A stretch of 64,000 nt of DNA from Timema cristinae (Eukaryota; Arthropoda; Insecta; Phasmatodea; Timematidae): NCBI GenBank assembly GCA_039000515.1, contig JBCFYV010000012.1, positions 127,730,652 through 127,794,651 of the forward strand. Direction: 5' to 3'. Made by a program: the position numbers and the translations under genes. Positions 10,598 to 22,500 of the stretch are shown piece by piece. The stretch's first letter is position 1; every line of letters begins with the position of its first letter. A model generated the notes under the pieces. It ran no database searches. It was not told the origin of the DNA and was given only the letters and a program-made list of their open reading frames with translations.

Positions 10598-12200
10598 CCC
10601 CTTGCTAAGTATCCACAGCTCCTTGATAAGTATCCACAGATCCTTGATAAAGATCCACAGCCCCTTGCTAAGTATCCACAGCTCCTTGATAAAGATCCAC
10701 AGCCCCTTGCTAAGTATCCACAGCTCCTTGATAAGATCCACAGCCACTTGCTAAGTATCCACAGCCCTTGGCTAAAGATCCACAGCCCTTGCTAAAGATC
10801 CACAGCCCTTGCTAAAGATCCACAGCCCCTTGCTAAAGTATCCACAGCCCCTTGCTAAGTATCCACAGCCCCTTGCTAAGTATCCACAGTCCCTTGCTAA
10901 GTATCCACAGCCCCTTGCTAAGTATCCACAGTCCCTTGCTAAGTATCCACAGCCCCTTGCTAAGTATCCACAGCCCCTTGCTAAGTATCCACAGTCCCTT
11001 GCTAAGTATCCACAGTCCCTTGCTAAGTATCCACAGTCCCTTGCTAAGTATCCACAGTCCCTTGCTAAGTATCCACAGTCCCTTGCTAAGTATCCACAGC
11101 CCTTGCTAAGTATCCACAGCCCCTTGCTAAGTATCCACAGTACCTTGCTAAGTATCCACAGCCCCTTGCTAAGTATCCACAGCTCCTTGCTAAGTATCCA
11201 CAGTCCCTTGTTAAAGATACACAGCCCCTTGTTAAAGATACACAGCCCCTTGCTAAGTATCCACAGTCCCTTGCTAAGTATCCACAGTCCCTTGCTAAGT
11301 ATCCACAGCCCTTGATAAGTATCCACAGTCCCTTGCTAAGTATCCACAGTCCCTTGCTAAGTATCCACAGCCCCTTGATAAGTATCCACAGCCCCTTGAT
11401 AAGTATCCACAGCCCCTTGCTAAGTATCCACAGCCCCTTGCTAAGTATCCACAGTACCTTGCTAAGTATCCACAGCCCCTTGCTAAGTATCCACAGCCCC
11501 TTGCTAAGTATCCACAGTCCCTTGTTAAAGATACACAGCCCCTTGTTAAAGATACACAGCCCCTTGCTAAGTATCCACAGCCCCTTGCTAAAGATCCACA
11601 GCCCCTTGCTAAGTATCCACAGTCCCTTGCTAAGTATCCACAGCCCCTTGTTAAAGATCCACAGCCTTTTGTTAAATATCTACAGCCCCATGCTAAAGAT
11701 CCACAGACCCTTGCTAAAGATCCACATCCCCTGTTAAAGATCCAAAGCCCCTTGCTAAGTATCCACAGCCCCTTGTTAAAGATCCACAGCCCCTTGCTAA
11801 ATATCCACAGCCACTTGCTAAAGATCAACATCCCTTGCTAAGTATCCACAGCCCCTTGTTAAAGATCCACAGCCCCTTGATAAGTATCCACAGTCCTTTG
11901 CTAAGTATCCACAGTACCTTGCTAAGTATCCACAGCCCCTTGTTAAAGATATACAGCCCCTTCCTAAGTATCCACAGCCCCTTGTTAAAGATCCACAGCC
12001 CCTTGCTAAGTATCCACTTCCCTTGTTAAAGATCCACAGCCCCTTGCTAAGTATCCACAGCCCCTTGTTAAAGATCCACAGACCCTCGCTAAGTATCCAC
12101 AGTCCCTTGCTAAGTATCCACAGTACCTTGCTAAGTATCCACAGCCCCTTGTTAAAGATCCACAGACCCTCGCTAAGTATCCACAGCTCCTTGCTAATGA
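10598..12200. repeat. Minisatellite, 21-bp unit, about 75 copies
   Basis: Tandem copies of a 21-base unit, CCCCTTGCTAAGTATCCACA plus G, with recurrent variants TTGATAAG, TTGTTAAAGATCC and AGTCCC. The 21-base period is a multiple of three and several frames on both strands have no stop, so overlapping 'proteins' of 130-180 codons can be read on both strands. They are low-complexity repeats with no start-site or splice support, and I do not call them genes. Confidence 0.98.
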
Positions 12201-12599
12201 CACATGGCTCCTTGTTGCACCAAGGCACCACTGGAGAATATATTGGAATCTGTGCTGTACATCGTGTAGTGACCTACATAATAATAAAATGCAGGTTCCA
12301 TTTTGATGAATAGGGGCGGGTTCTAAGCATAAATTTGGTCTGTACTTTTTTGTTGTCTTTATTCTATCTCGATTCGTTTCTCTACCGTTTAAAAAAAACA
12401 AGAGAAGGGCTCAAAATCTTGGAATGTGGGATGACCAGTTTCTCCTGCATGACTTAGTTTATATAAAAAATATGGTATGGAATTTTATTTTTTAGTTTCT
12501 AATTCGAGTATAATTTTCTGTTTAGTGACGTCACCGTTACGTTCCAAGGGTTCCTATGATACTAACAGCACACTTCCCACAACAATAGCTCCCTCGGGG

Positions 12600-12780
12600 T
12601 AGAGTGGGCAGAGGGCTGCACCGGTGGTCACGGAGTCTAATGCGTCACTTTCCTGTTACAGGAATGTGAGGTGGTTTCTCCCAAATAGGTTTTTACCCCC
12701 TTCCTTCACGCAAATGTGGGTACACATACTTCTAAAGTTCTGTGTTGCTTATAACACACAATCTTAGTTAGTAAATGCAT
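12600..12780 (+). mobile_element. SINE A copy, + orientation, partial
   Basis: The head region resembles ACCGGTGGTCACGGAGTCTA. The body, GGTTTTTACCCCCTTCCTTC, is followed by ACGCAAATGTGGGTACACAT. Both are the sense versions of the motifs seen in the - strand copies. The diagnostic tail is missing or too degenerate to define. Confidence 0.55.
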
Positions 12781-12892
12781 ACAACCCACGTGGTTGAAAC
12801 AATGGTCGGAGAAACAGCTCTTGGGTTCGAGACCAGATGCTGTCTCAAACAGTTTAATTTATTTAGTTTTTGTATCTGTCCTAACGAGACGA

Positions 12893-12972
12893 CTCTTGGA
12901 TAGCTCAGTGGGAGAGTTTGTCGCGCTTAGCCATGAGTTCCCGGTTCGAGTCCCGACTTAGTGGTCTCATGT
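12893..12972 (+). mobile_element. tRNA-like sequence / SINE B head
   Basis: CTTGGATAGCTCAGTGGGAG has a tRNA A-box and D-arm layout, and CCCGGTTCGAGTCCCG is a B box with paired flanks. The anticodon arm is poorly formed. The same head occurs at 52296 and 32803 with similar flanks, so I read it as a SINE-type tRNA-derived repeat rather than a functional tRNA gene. Confidence 0.5.
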
Positions 12973-13544
12973 TTTTTATCAAAATTTCTAATAGAGTTAT
13001 ATATTAGCATCGATACGTTTCTTGTCAATAATAAAAAGCGTAGCTCGTTTCAAACGTTAGGGCTACCGGAAATTCAAAAACCAACTCTATTTCAAATAAA
13101 GCAAGGTGAAGGCCTTAAAGAAACATTAAGAGTATAAAACACAATAGTTGAAGCTTAGGGAATCAAACCGCGGTCCATCTCGTCCAAACACAGCCTCCGT
13201 GAGCTCGAGACCAGGTAGTTTGTTTCATTGGAGCGAGCAGGTGTCTTCACCGACAATCTAAACCAGAACTTCATTTGTTTCTATAGCTCTCCCCAGAGTC
13301 TCGGCGGTAACTACTTCCATCACTCCACTTCGGTAGGGCGTTGGCGAAACACCGGTAATGGTCTTTGGGAGAACCTTTTTATTTCTCTGGAGCAGAGATA
13401 CAATAAGGAAAACAAAGAAGATATGGTAAAAGGACGACCAAATAATGAGTGAAGTGAATAAGTTATTTAGAAACGGAAGGATGATATGGTGGTTGTCTAA
13501 ATGTACGGGGCACAACAGTTAGTTATCCCATAGCTGTGTCGGGT

Positions 13545-15042
13545 TGGAATAGCTTTTAGATAGGTCGATATAGGCTGAAAGGGGATGTAGGAATGGCATT
13601 TATATAGGTCGATACAGGCTGAAAGAGGATGTAGGAATAGCTTTTAGATAGGTCGATACAGGCTGAAAGGGGATGTAGGAATGGCATTTATATAGGTCGA
13701 TACAGGCTGAAAGGGGATGTAGGAATAGCTTTTAGATAGGTCGATATAGGCTGAAAGGGGATGTAGGAATAGCTTTTAGATAGGTCGATATAGGCTGAAA
13801 GGGGATGTAGGAATAGCTTTTAGATAGGTCGATACAGGCTGAAAGGGGATGTAGGAATGGCATTTAGATAGGTCGATACAGGCTGAAAGGGGATGTAGGA
13901 ATAGCTTTTAGATAGGTCGATACAGGCTGAAAGGGGATGTAGGAATAGCTTTTAGATAGGTCGATACAGGCTGAAAGGGGATGTAGGAATAGCATTTAGA
14001 TAGGTCGATACAGGCTGAAAGGGGATGTAGGAATGGCATTTATATAGGTCGATACAGGCTGAAAGGGGATGTAGGAATAGCTTTTAGATAGGTCGATACA
14101 GGCTGAAAGGGGATGTAGGAATAGCTTTTAGATAGGTCGATACAGGCTGAAAGGGGATGTAGGAATGGCATTTATATAGGTCGATACAGGCTGAAAGGGG
14201 ATGTAGGAATAGCTTTTAGATAGGTCGATACAGGCTGAAAGGGGATGTAGGAATGGAATTTAGATAGGTCGATACAGGCTGAAAGGGGACGTAGGAATGG
14301 AATTTAGATAGGTCGATACAGGCTGAAAGGGGATGTAGGAATGGAATTTAGATAGGTCGATACAGGCTGAAAGGGGATGTAGGAATGGAATTTAGATAGG
14401 TCGATACAGGCTGAAAGGGGATGTAGGAATAGCTTTTAGATAGGTCGATACAGGCTGAAAGGGGATGTAGGAATAGCATTTAGATAGGTCGATACAGGCT
14501 GAAAGGGGATGTAGGAATGGAATTTATATAGGTCGATACAGGCTGAAAGGGGATGTAGGAATAGCTTTTAGATAGGTCATACAGGCTGAAAGGGGATGTA
14601 GGAATAGCTTTTAGATAGGTCGATACAGGCTGAAAGGGGATGTAGGAATGGAATTTAGATAGGTCGATACAGGCTGAAAGGGGATGTAGGAATGGAATTT
14701 AGATAGGTCGATACAGGCTGAAAGGGGATGTAGGAATGGAATTTAGATAGGTCGATACAGGCTGAAAGGGGATGTAGGAATGGAATTTAGATAGGTCGAT
14801 ACAGGCTGAAAGGGGATGTAGGAATGGAATTTAGATAGGTCGATACAGGCTGAAAGGGGATGTAGGAATGGAATTTAGATAGGTCGATACAGGCTGAAAG
14901 GGGATGTAGGAATAGCTTTTAGATAGGTCGATACAGGCTGAAAGGGGATGTAGGAATAGCTTTTAGATAGGTCGATATAGGCTGAAAGGGGATGTAGGAA
15001 TGGCATTTAGATAGGTCGATACAGGCTGAAAGGGGATATAGG
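13545..15042. repeat. Minisatellite, 44-bp unit, 34 copies with variant blocks
   Basis: Head-to-tail 44-base units containing ATAGGTCGATACAGGCTGAA. Units fall into a few types by the AATAGCTTTTAG, AATGGCATTTAT, AATGGAATTTAG or AATAGCATTTAG segment. The AATGGAATTTAG type occurs only in the right half (from about 14253), in runs of four and six, indicating local block duplication. One unit (near 14578) lacks a G in the TCGATA core. Confidence 0.98.
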
Positions 15043-16271
15043 ATCTCTAATAAAATATTAATAGGTTGTAATATTTTAGGTGAGTTGAAATACATCCACT
15101 GACGATAATCTTTATTCGGAAATTTCTCAAACAACCAACCCTAACGAAGAACTTGAATTGTATCCACTGGAACTATATCCAGCAATATTATGATCTTCAC
15201 CCATTAGAAATGGTCTCCAATCGAACATTCTTCAAACAAAAGACTTGTAGTATAACACCCGCTGGAACATCTTCCAGAGAGCAGAGGAATTACAATTCAG
15301 TCGTCCCATAGTTTTATAAAATTGATGCTAATTACGTTTGATATAATGATTAATTGGTTTAAAGATGTTAATTCATACCTTAAGAAGCAGGGCTTAGTAA
15401 GCAACCTGTAAGTTGTTCATTTGTTTTAGAACCAGGACTGAGTAAGGGCGAGTAGGGTTATTGGAGAAAGTGCACCAGCAATTCTGTCAGATTGGTTTGA
15501 AATACTTGTCCGAGCCTCACATCTTTTTATCTGTCAGGCTATCTAATATTCAATCTAAGAGATTAAGAAAGGTAACATCTAGAGGAAATGCATCCTCATT
15601 TCTCTTAAGAGAGATCATGAGACTATTTATAAAAAGCACCTCAGGTCATTCAACTATCAGTGGTCAATCAGATAAGATTAGACTGAAGCTTTTATCGACG
15701 CGTCCATTGTTTCGTGACAAATAATAACAATGTTTCGTGACAAATAATAACTTTGTTTCGGGACAAATAATAAAATTGTTCTTCTTTCACGAAGAAAACT
15801 ACATATTTGGCTAAACCTTAGTAAGTACACACAATTATAAAAATAAACTAAATCATCCTACTTTACAGAATAAAGCATCTTCTTGTAGTGGAATTAAATC
15901 GTAAATTTAGAAAACCACATTAAGGGAATAAACATATTTATTTCAAAAGTACACAACGCATAGCTATTCTATAGCCATATTGTCGTTCCATAGATAGCAT
16001 TTTTATGGTTTCGAAATTTTGTAAATGCTTTGGTACAGACTGTTATCTCACAAAAGTTTATAAATACTTATATTAAGAGGTGAGTTGTGCCAAATTAACC
16101 GGGCTTCCAATATGTATACCCCTAGAATATGTTAGTACACCCCCGGGTCGAGTACCCCAGGTTGATTACCACCCCTTGTATGGAGCACAGATAACATGAC
16201 ATAGAACCAAGTGTAGTAGTGATGGTCCTATGGTTCATGTTGTGTTTCATCTGACTGAGAGTTCGCTACGG
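15043..16271. other. Intergenic, no gene seen; short 23-bp triplication
   Basis: 15708-15776 holds three copies of a 23-base unit starting TGTTTCGTGACAAATAATAA. The 15461-15724 open frame ends in this repeat and matches no known family. The rest is AT-rich unique DNA. Confidence 0.45.
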
Positions 16272-17985
16272 TGAGAGAGCTGGTGTGATACTGAGAGAAG
16301 GTCAGAGCTAGCTGGGTGTGAGACAGAGAGAAGGTCAGAGCTAGCTGGGTGTGAGACTGAGAAAAGGTTAGAGCTAGCTGGGTGTGAGACTGAGAGAAGG
16401 TCAGAGCTAGCTGGGTGTGAGACTGAGAGAAGGTCAGAGCTAGCTGGGTGTGAGACAGAGAAGGTTAGAGCTAGCTGGGTGTGAGACTGAGAGAAGGTCA
16501 GAGCTAGCTGGGTGTGAGACTGAGAGGAGGTTAGAGCTAGCTGGGTGTGAGACTGAGATAAGGTCAGAGCTAGCTGGGTGTGAGACAGAGAGAAGGTCAG
16601 AGCTAGTTGGGTGTGAGACTGAGAGAAGGTCAGAGCTAGCTGGGTGTGAGACTGAGAGAAGGTCGGAGCTAACTGGGTGTGAGACTGAGAGAGAAGCTAC
16701 TGGTGTGAACTGAGGAAGTAGATAGATGGGTGTGAGACTGAGAGAAGGTCAGAGCTAACTGGGTGTGAGACTGAGAGAAGGTCAGAGCTAGCTGGGTGTG
16801 AGACTGAGAGAAGGTTAGAGCTAACTGGGTGTGAGACTGAAAGAAGGTTAGAGCTAGCTGGGTGTGAGACTGAAAGAAGGTTAGAGCTAGCTTGGTGTGA
16901 GACTGAGAGAAGGTTAGAGCTAGCTTGGTGTGAGACTGAGAGAAGTCAGAGCTAATGGGTGTGAGACTGAGAGAAGGTCAGAGCTAACTGGGTGTGAGAC
17001 TGAGGGAAGGTTAGAGATAGATGGGTGTGAGACTGAGAGAAGGTCAGAGCTAACTGGGTGTGAGACTGAGAGAAGGTCAGAGCTACTGGTGTGAGACTGA
17101 GAGAAGGTTAGAGCTAACTGGTGTGAGACTGAAAGAAGTAGAGCTAGCTGGGTGTGAGACTGAGAGAAGGTCAAAGCTAACTGGGTGTGAGACGAGAGCT
17201 AGCTTGGTGTGAGACTGAGAGAAGGTCAGAGAGAGATCTGTGTGAGACTGACAGAAGGTCAGACAGAGAGAGAGTTGTGTGAGACTGAGAGAAGGTCAGA
17301 CAGAGAGAGTTGTGTGAGACTGAGAGAAGGTCAGACAGAGAGAGTTGTGTGAGACTGAGAGAAGGTCACACAGAGAGAGTTGTGTGAGACTGAGAGAAGG
17401 TCAACAGAGAGAGTTGTGTGAGACTGAGAGAAGGTCACACAGAGAGAGTTGTGTGAGACTGAGAGAAGGTCAACAGAGAGAGAGTTGTGTGAGACTGAGA
17501 GAAGGTCACACAGAGAGGTTGTGTGAGACTGAGAGAAGGTCAGAGCTAACTGGGTGTGAGACTGAGAGAAGGTTAGAGCTAGCTGGTGTGAGACTGAAAG
17601 AAGTTAGAGCTAGCTTGGTGTGAGACTGAGAGAAGTTAGCGCTAGCTTGGTGTGAGACTGAGAGAAAGTCAGAGCTAGCTGGGTGTGAGACTGAGAGGCT
17701 AGCTTGGTGTGAGACTGAGAGAAGGTTAGAGCTAGCTGGTGTGAGACTGAAAGAAGGTTAGAGCTAGCTGGGTGTGAGACTGAGAGAAGGTTAGAGCTAG
17801 CTTGGTGTGAGACTGAGAGAAGGTTAGAGCTAGCTTGGTGTGAGACTGAGAGAAGGTCAGAGCTAGCTGGGTGTGAGACTGAGAGAAGGTTAGAGCTAAC
17901 TGGGTGTGAGACTGAGAGAAGGTCAGAGCTAGCTGGGTGTGAGACTGAGAGAAGGTCACACAGAGAGAGTTGTGTGAGACTGTTC
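16272..17985. repeat. Minisatellite, about 33-bp unit, about 50 copies, two subfamilies
   Basis: Units contain GTGTGAGACTGAGAGAAGGT followed by CAGAGCTAGCTGG. Between about 17225 and 17520 a second subfamily appears in which CACACAGAGAGAGTTGT replaces the CAGAGCTAGCTGG part; the last unit of the array is also this type. Several units carry 1-3 base deletions, which break the frames that otherwise run through it. Confidence 0.97.
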
Positions 17986-18832
17986 ACGAAAGGATACAGG
18001 TACTAGTACCTCTGTCAGGAAACACGTGAGGGGGAGGGTAGCGGCACGCGGCCGACGGGAGGTCAAGACGGGTCACACCACTCTACGAACTGGCGGTCTG
18101 ATGCCCTTTCAGTTGGGTGGGGGGTGGGGGGGACTGGCGCTCAGCTAGTTGCTTTTGTTCATCGCTTAGGTCTGTGGCCACAACAGAAACCTTGCAACTC
18201 CCCAACAGAAACCTCGCAACTCCCCGACAACAACCATTGTAGTTAATTCTATCCTCCAGTCCCAGTACAGACTATGTGGGATTATTACTCTTTGGCTTAG
18301 AATATTGTGATCTGAATTCCAATAAAGATATACAACATTGTGTTATATAATTAGTGGTAGAAATGTTTTGCCAGGGATAACGTTAACCAGTTCCTGTCTC
18401 TGAGTGCAAGAGAAGCCGGTTCTCTGGTCATGACAGATTTGAATGATCTCATTTTAAGTACTTGGGAGTTTGGAGTCATTGGTTAGTCGTCTAACCTGTG
18501 TAATTATATTGTGATGCTAGCATTAGATTATTAGCATTAGTTTAAAGCTAATTTGTAAGTGAGGTACTGGTGTAATAGATAATATGTTTTACGAACGCGC
18601 ATTTCCTGCTTGGAATATGTTTAGCATAGACTATTAATAATATTTGGTTGATATTAAGTGCTTGATAACAATTGGAACATACTTATGTCCCACCAACAGC
18701 CTGGAGGGCCGGCAACACACTGTAACACAAAACAACGCCATTATGTTACAATTTGATAAGCCAATCACTTTCTATACAATATAATTTATCTCATGAAATA
18801 CAAAATCTAGCAAATTGTAAATTTTAATAAAT

Positions 18833-18915
18833 GAGTCCCGTACTCGGGGATGGAAGCCGAGCCCCTTATCTTAGTGCGCCAATGCTCCACCTCGTGGTAT
18901 CCAGGATTTGCCCCT
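18833..18915 (-). mobile_element. SINE B-like tRNA-derived fragment
   Basis: On the - strand this reads GGTGGAGCATTGGCGCACTA followed by a GGGGCTCGGCTTCCATCCCC B-box-like region. It parallels the AAGAGCATTGGCGTACTAAA ... GGGTTCGATTCC order of the copy at 52296. Confidence 0.5.
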
Positions 18916-19027
18916 AAGATCGTCACACCTCACCCAGAGCTTAGGGCAGTTTGTAACCGTAACAAAGATCATTCCCAAGCCTTGTTACTCACGTACAATT
19001 AGAATCTAGCGAGTTATAACAGATTGT

Positions 19028-19193
19028 AATTAGCACCACTTGATAAGTATATCCACATTGTGGTGGAGGAGAGTGGAAAACCACCCTCAGGACACCCAAC
19101 CGTGATCAAACCCTGATATCCCCACCATAGATAGTCTAGTCTAGTGCGAGAGTGACTCCTTGTTCCATGCGGCCACCAATGTGGGTCGTAGTC
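19028..19193 (-). mobile_element. SINE A copy, - orientation
   Basis: From left to right: TATCCACATTGTGGTGGAGG, then AGTGGAAAACCACCCTCAGG, then a B-box complement GTGATCAAACCCTGATATCC, and a head complement ending CACCAATGTGGGTCG. This matches the 63412 and 26273 copies in order and spacing. The diagnostic tail is not visible to its left. Confidence 0.6.
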
Positions 19194-19358
19194 TAATTAA
19201 ACAGATAAGCAATTCACGACTCATATTTTATCATCAAATTGAATATCTTAATGTTTTAATATATTTGTTTCATTGAGAAATCACATCACTTGAACTTATG
19301 TAGACACAACACAATCTTGTCTGTGATAGCTGTGGGATGCATCTAGGTCTATCTCAGA

Positions 19359-19389
<31 letters not shown>

Positions 19390-19689
19390 TGGAGGGGGGA
19401 GGGGAGATCCTTCTTACTACACATGTGTGTGTTGCTTCACTGGACGAACCAACTTAAAGTTTATAATTGGAGTTCAGATATAAAAAATTGTTTCCAAATT
19501 ATATTTCTATTATTATTATTAGACTACTATTAGGTGTCCTTTATTACGACAGGTACAATGAACGTAGACCACCAATGCACCCTGTCCTCTGCCTCCTCAT
19601 TCTTCCTAAGCTCCTCTTCCCCTCAACCTTTCCTTCTATGACGTCATGCAGAGGACAGTTCCTCCTAAGGATGTACCAAAGAATCTCTT

Positions 19690-20768
19690 CTCACCCACTC
19701 TTCTTAGGACTTGTTCACTTGTCCCCCTGTCTGTCCACCTGATCTTCTCACCAGTCTTCTTAGGACTTGTTCACTTGTCCCCCTGTCTGTCCACCTGATC
19801 TTCTCACCAGTCTTCTTAGGACTTGTTCACTTGTCCCCCTGTCTGTCCACCTGATCTTCTCACCACTCTTCTTAGGACTTGTTCATTTGTCCCCCTGTCT
19901 GTCCACCTGATCTTCTCACCACTCTTCTTAGGACTTGTTCACTTGTCCCCCTGTCTGTCCACCTGATCTTCTCACCACTCTTCTTAGGACTTGTTCACTT
20001 GTCTCCCTGTCTGTCCACCTGATCTTCTCACCACTCTTCTTATGACTTGTTCACTTGTCTCCCTGTCTGTCCACCTGATCTTCTCACCACTCTTCTTAGG
20101 ACTTGTTCACTTGTCCCCCTGTCTGTCCACCTGATCTTCTCACCACTCTTCTTAGTACTTGTTCACTTGTCCCCCTGTCTGTCCACCTGATCTTCTCACC
20201 ACTCTTCTTAGTACTTGTTCATTTGCCCCTGTATGTCCACCTGATCTTCTCACCACTCTTAGGACTTGTTCATTTGTCCCCCTGTCTGTCCACCTGATCT
20301 TCTCACCACTCTTCTTAGGACTTGTTCACTTGTCTCCCTGTCTGTCCACCTGATCTTCTCACCACTCTTCTTAGGACTTGTACATTTGTCTCCCTGTCTG
20401 TCCACCTGATCTTCTCACCACTCTTCTTAGGACTTGTTCACTTGTCTCCCTGTCTGTCCACCTGATCTTCTCACCACTCTTCTTAGGACTTGTTCACATT
20501 GTCTCCCTGTCTGTCCACCTGATCTTCTCACCACTCTTCTTAGGACTTGTTCACTTGTCCCCCTGTCTGTCCACCTGATCTTCTCACCACTCTTCTTAGT
20601 ACTTGTTCTTTGTCCCCCTGTATTCCACCTGATCTTCTCACCACTCTTCTTAGGACTTGTTCACTTGTCTCCCTGTCTGTCCACCTGATCTTCTCACCAC
20701 TCTTCTTAGGACTTGTTCACTTGTCTCCCTGTCTGTCCACCTGATCTTCTCACCCTCTCTTCTTAGGA
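19690..20768. repeat. Minisatellite, 56-bp unit, about 19 copies
   Basis: Tandem units containing CTTCTTAGGACTTGTTCACT, then TGTCCCCCTGTCTGTCCACC, then TGATCTTCTCACCACT. Variation includes TGTCCCCC versus TGTCTCCC, and short deletions around 20220-20250 and 20600-20635. It lies almost directly against the next array, with only about 20 bases between. Confidence 0.97.
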
Positions 20769-20789
20769 AGTTTCTGTAGAAAAGAAGAG

Positions 20790-21673
20790 AAGTGTCAGTA
20801 GGAGAGAGAGAGAGATGTAGTGTCAGTAGGAGAGAAAGAGAGATGTAGTGTCAGTAGGAGAGAGAGAGAGAGATGTAGTGTCAGTAGGAGAGAGAGAGAG
20901 ATGTAGTGTCAGTAGGAGAGAGAGAGAGATGTAGTGTCAGTAGGGGAGAGAGAGAGATGTAGTGTCAGTAGGAGAGAGAGAGAGATGTAGTGTCAGTAGG
21001 AGAGAGAGAGAGATGTAGTGTCAGTAGGAGAGAGAGATGTAGTGTCAGTAGGAGAGAGAGAGAGATGTAGTGTCAGTAGGAGAGAAAGAGAGATGTAGTG
21101 TCAGTAGGAGAGAGAGAGAGAGATGTAGTGTCAGTAGGAGAGAGAGAGAGATGTAGTGTCAGTAGGAGAGAGAGATGTAGTGTCAGTAGGAGAGAGAGAG
21201 AGAGATGTAGTGTCAGTAGGAGAGAGAGAGAGATGTAGTGTCAGTAGGAGAGAGAGATGTAGTGTCAGTAGGAGAGAGAGAGAGAGATGTAGTGTCAGTA
21301 GGAGAGAGAGAGAGAGATGTAGTGTCAGTAGGAGAGAGAGAGAGAGATGTAGTGTCAGTAGGAGAGAGAGATGTAGTGTCAGTAGGAGAGAGAGATGTAG
21401 TGTCAGTAGGAGAGAGAGAGAGAGATGTAGTGTCAGTAGGAGAGAGAGATGTAGTGTCAGTAGGAGAGAGAGAGAGAGAAGGAGTGTGGTAGGAGAGAGA
21501 GAGAGAAGGAGTGTGAGTAGGAGAGAGAGAAGGAGTGTGAGTAGGAGAGAGAGAAGGAGTGTGAGTAGGAGAGAGAGAAGATGTAGTGTCAGTAGGAGAG
21601 AGAGAGATGTAGTGTCAGTAGGAGAGAGAGATGTAGTGTCAGTAGGAGAGAGAGAGATGTAGTGTCAGTAGGA
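20790..21673. repeat. GA-rich minisatellite, about 26-bp unit, about 34 copies
   Basis: Each unit is ATGTAGTGTCAGTAGGAG plus a variable (GA)n stretch, so unit length ranges from about 22 to 28 bases. A small block of variant units (AAGGAGTGTGAGTAGGAG) sits at about 21475-21570. The composition is strongly purine-asymmetric. The 168-codon Arg/Ser-rich frame through it is a repeat artefact. Confidence 0.97.
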
Positions 21674-22500
21674 GCGACAAAGGAGTAAACCCCTGTCTGG
21701 ACATGAACTCCCAGGACTAACGAACCCCGGACCCTCTGCTAGGCACGCGCGCCGCTAATTAACTTGACCCCGGAGTTAGCTGGTTCTCACCCCGTGGGTC
21801 GCGCGCCTCGCTAGGATCGTGGCCCGCTCGCCGCCAAGGTACCAATTTGCTTCACGGACTACCCCCTCCTCCTTCTCCCTATCCTCCTGTCTTTGTCTTA
21901 CTCATTTACCTAACTTTACACCTCCCTGCTAAAGGGGACTATTACTGCCTTCAAGAGAAAACTATCCGCTTTTTGGTTCTAGTTTTAAATACCTTAAACA
22001 TAAACCAACCAGTTTATTTTTATTGTTCTAGTGATGACCTTGCAATTTAAATACCTTAAACTTAAACTTTGACTTTTCGTACATCCCGCCCACCCCCTCC
22101 TCCCTTTATCATGAAGGGTCTTAAATCTCGTAATTAATTATTTTCCTCCTTATTTGACCTCTCGAAATTGTGTAAGCTTATGTTTAAGACTGCGAGTTCT
22201 ATCTCCCATAAGTTACCGTTCCTGTTTGTGATATTTCCCAGCCAGTGGTAATTAGTACTCATTATATTAATATCTGCAATACTAGGCTGATATGTGTATC
22301 GAGGATAGTCTTGAACGTCGGCCGACATGTTTGTAAGGTGAAACCAATGTAACCGTACAAGAGCACATGAGAGAGAAGAGAGGGAAGAGAAACCAGGATG
22401 AATTGGCGGGATAACATCACAATATAATATGAGAACAAAATATTGCTCCCAGAAACACACAGCTCCTCAATCACGCAAATACCAAAGAATGTTAAGCATG
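21674..22500. other. Spacer with a degenerate tRNA-like repeat, no gene
   Basis: 21690-21840 is G+C-rich. Read on the - strand it contains a possible B-box region, GGTCCGGGGTTCGTTAGTCC, suggesting a degenerate tRNA-derived SINE. The open frames at 21847-22050 and 22134-22474 are unremarkable. Confidence 0.35.

Larger units (their letters stand above)
12216..13544. other. Intergenic spacer with SINE relics, no gene
   Basis: Contains two dispersed-element relics listed separately (12600-12780 and 12893-12972). A further tRNA B-box-like string, GGGTTCGAGACC, lies at about 12824. The 13228-13452 open frame overlaps a complementary frame and matches nothing recognisable. Confidence 0.4.
17986..19689. 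other. Intergenic, no gene; SINE relics and a GT microsatellite
   Basis: Contains SINE relics at 18833-18915 and 19028-19193 and a (GT)n run at about 19364-19389. The segment 18000-18130 is noticeably more G+C-rich than its surroundings. No open frame here is convincing. Confidence 0.45.

Noticed and set aside
10598..12200. Repeated GTATCCACAG resembles a bacterial DnaA box (TTATCCACA), suggesting a replication origin
   Set aside because: The window is clearly eukaryotic, with spliced genes, SINEs and LTR elements; the similarity is a chance property of one 21-bp unit.
21156..21662. 168-codon Arg/Ser-rich frame in the GA-rich array, resembling an SR protein
   Set aside because: It is the translation of a purine-rich minisatellite, and unit-length changes shift the frame.
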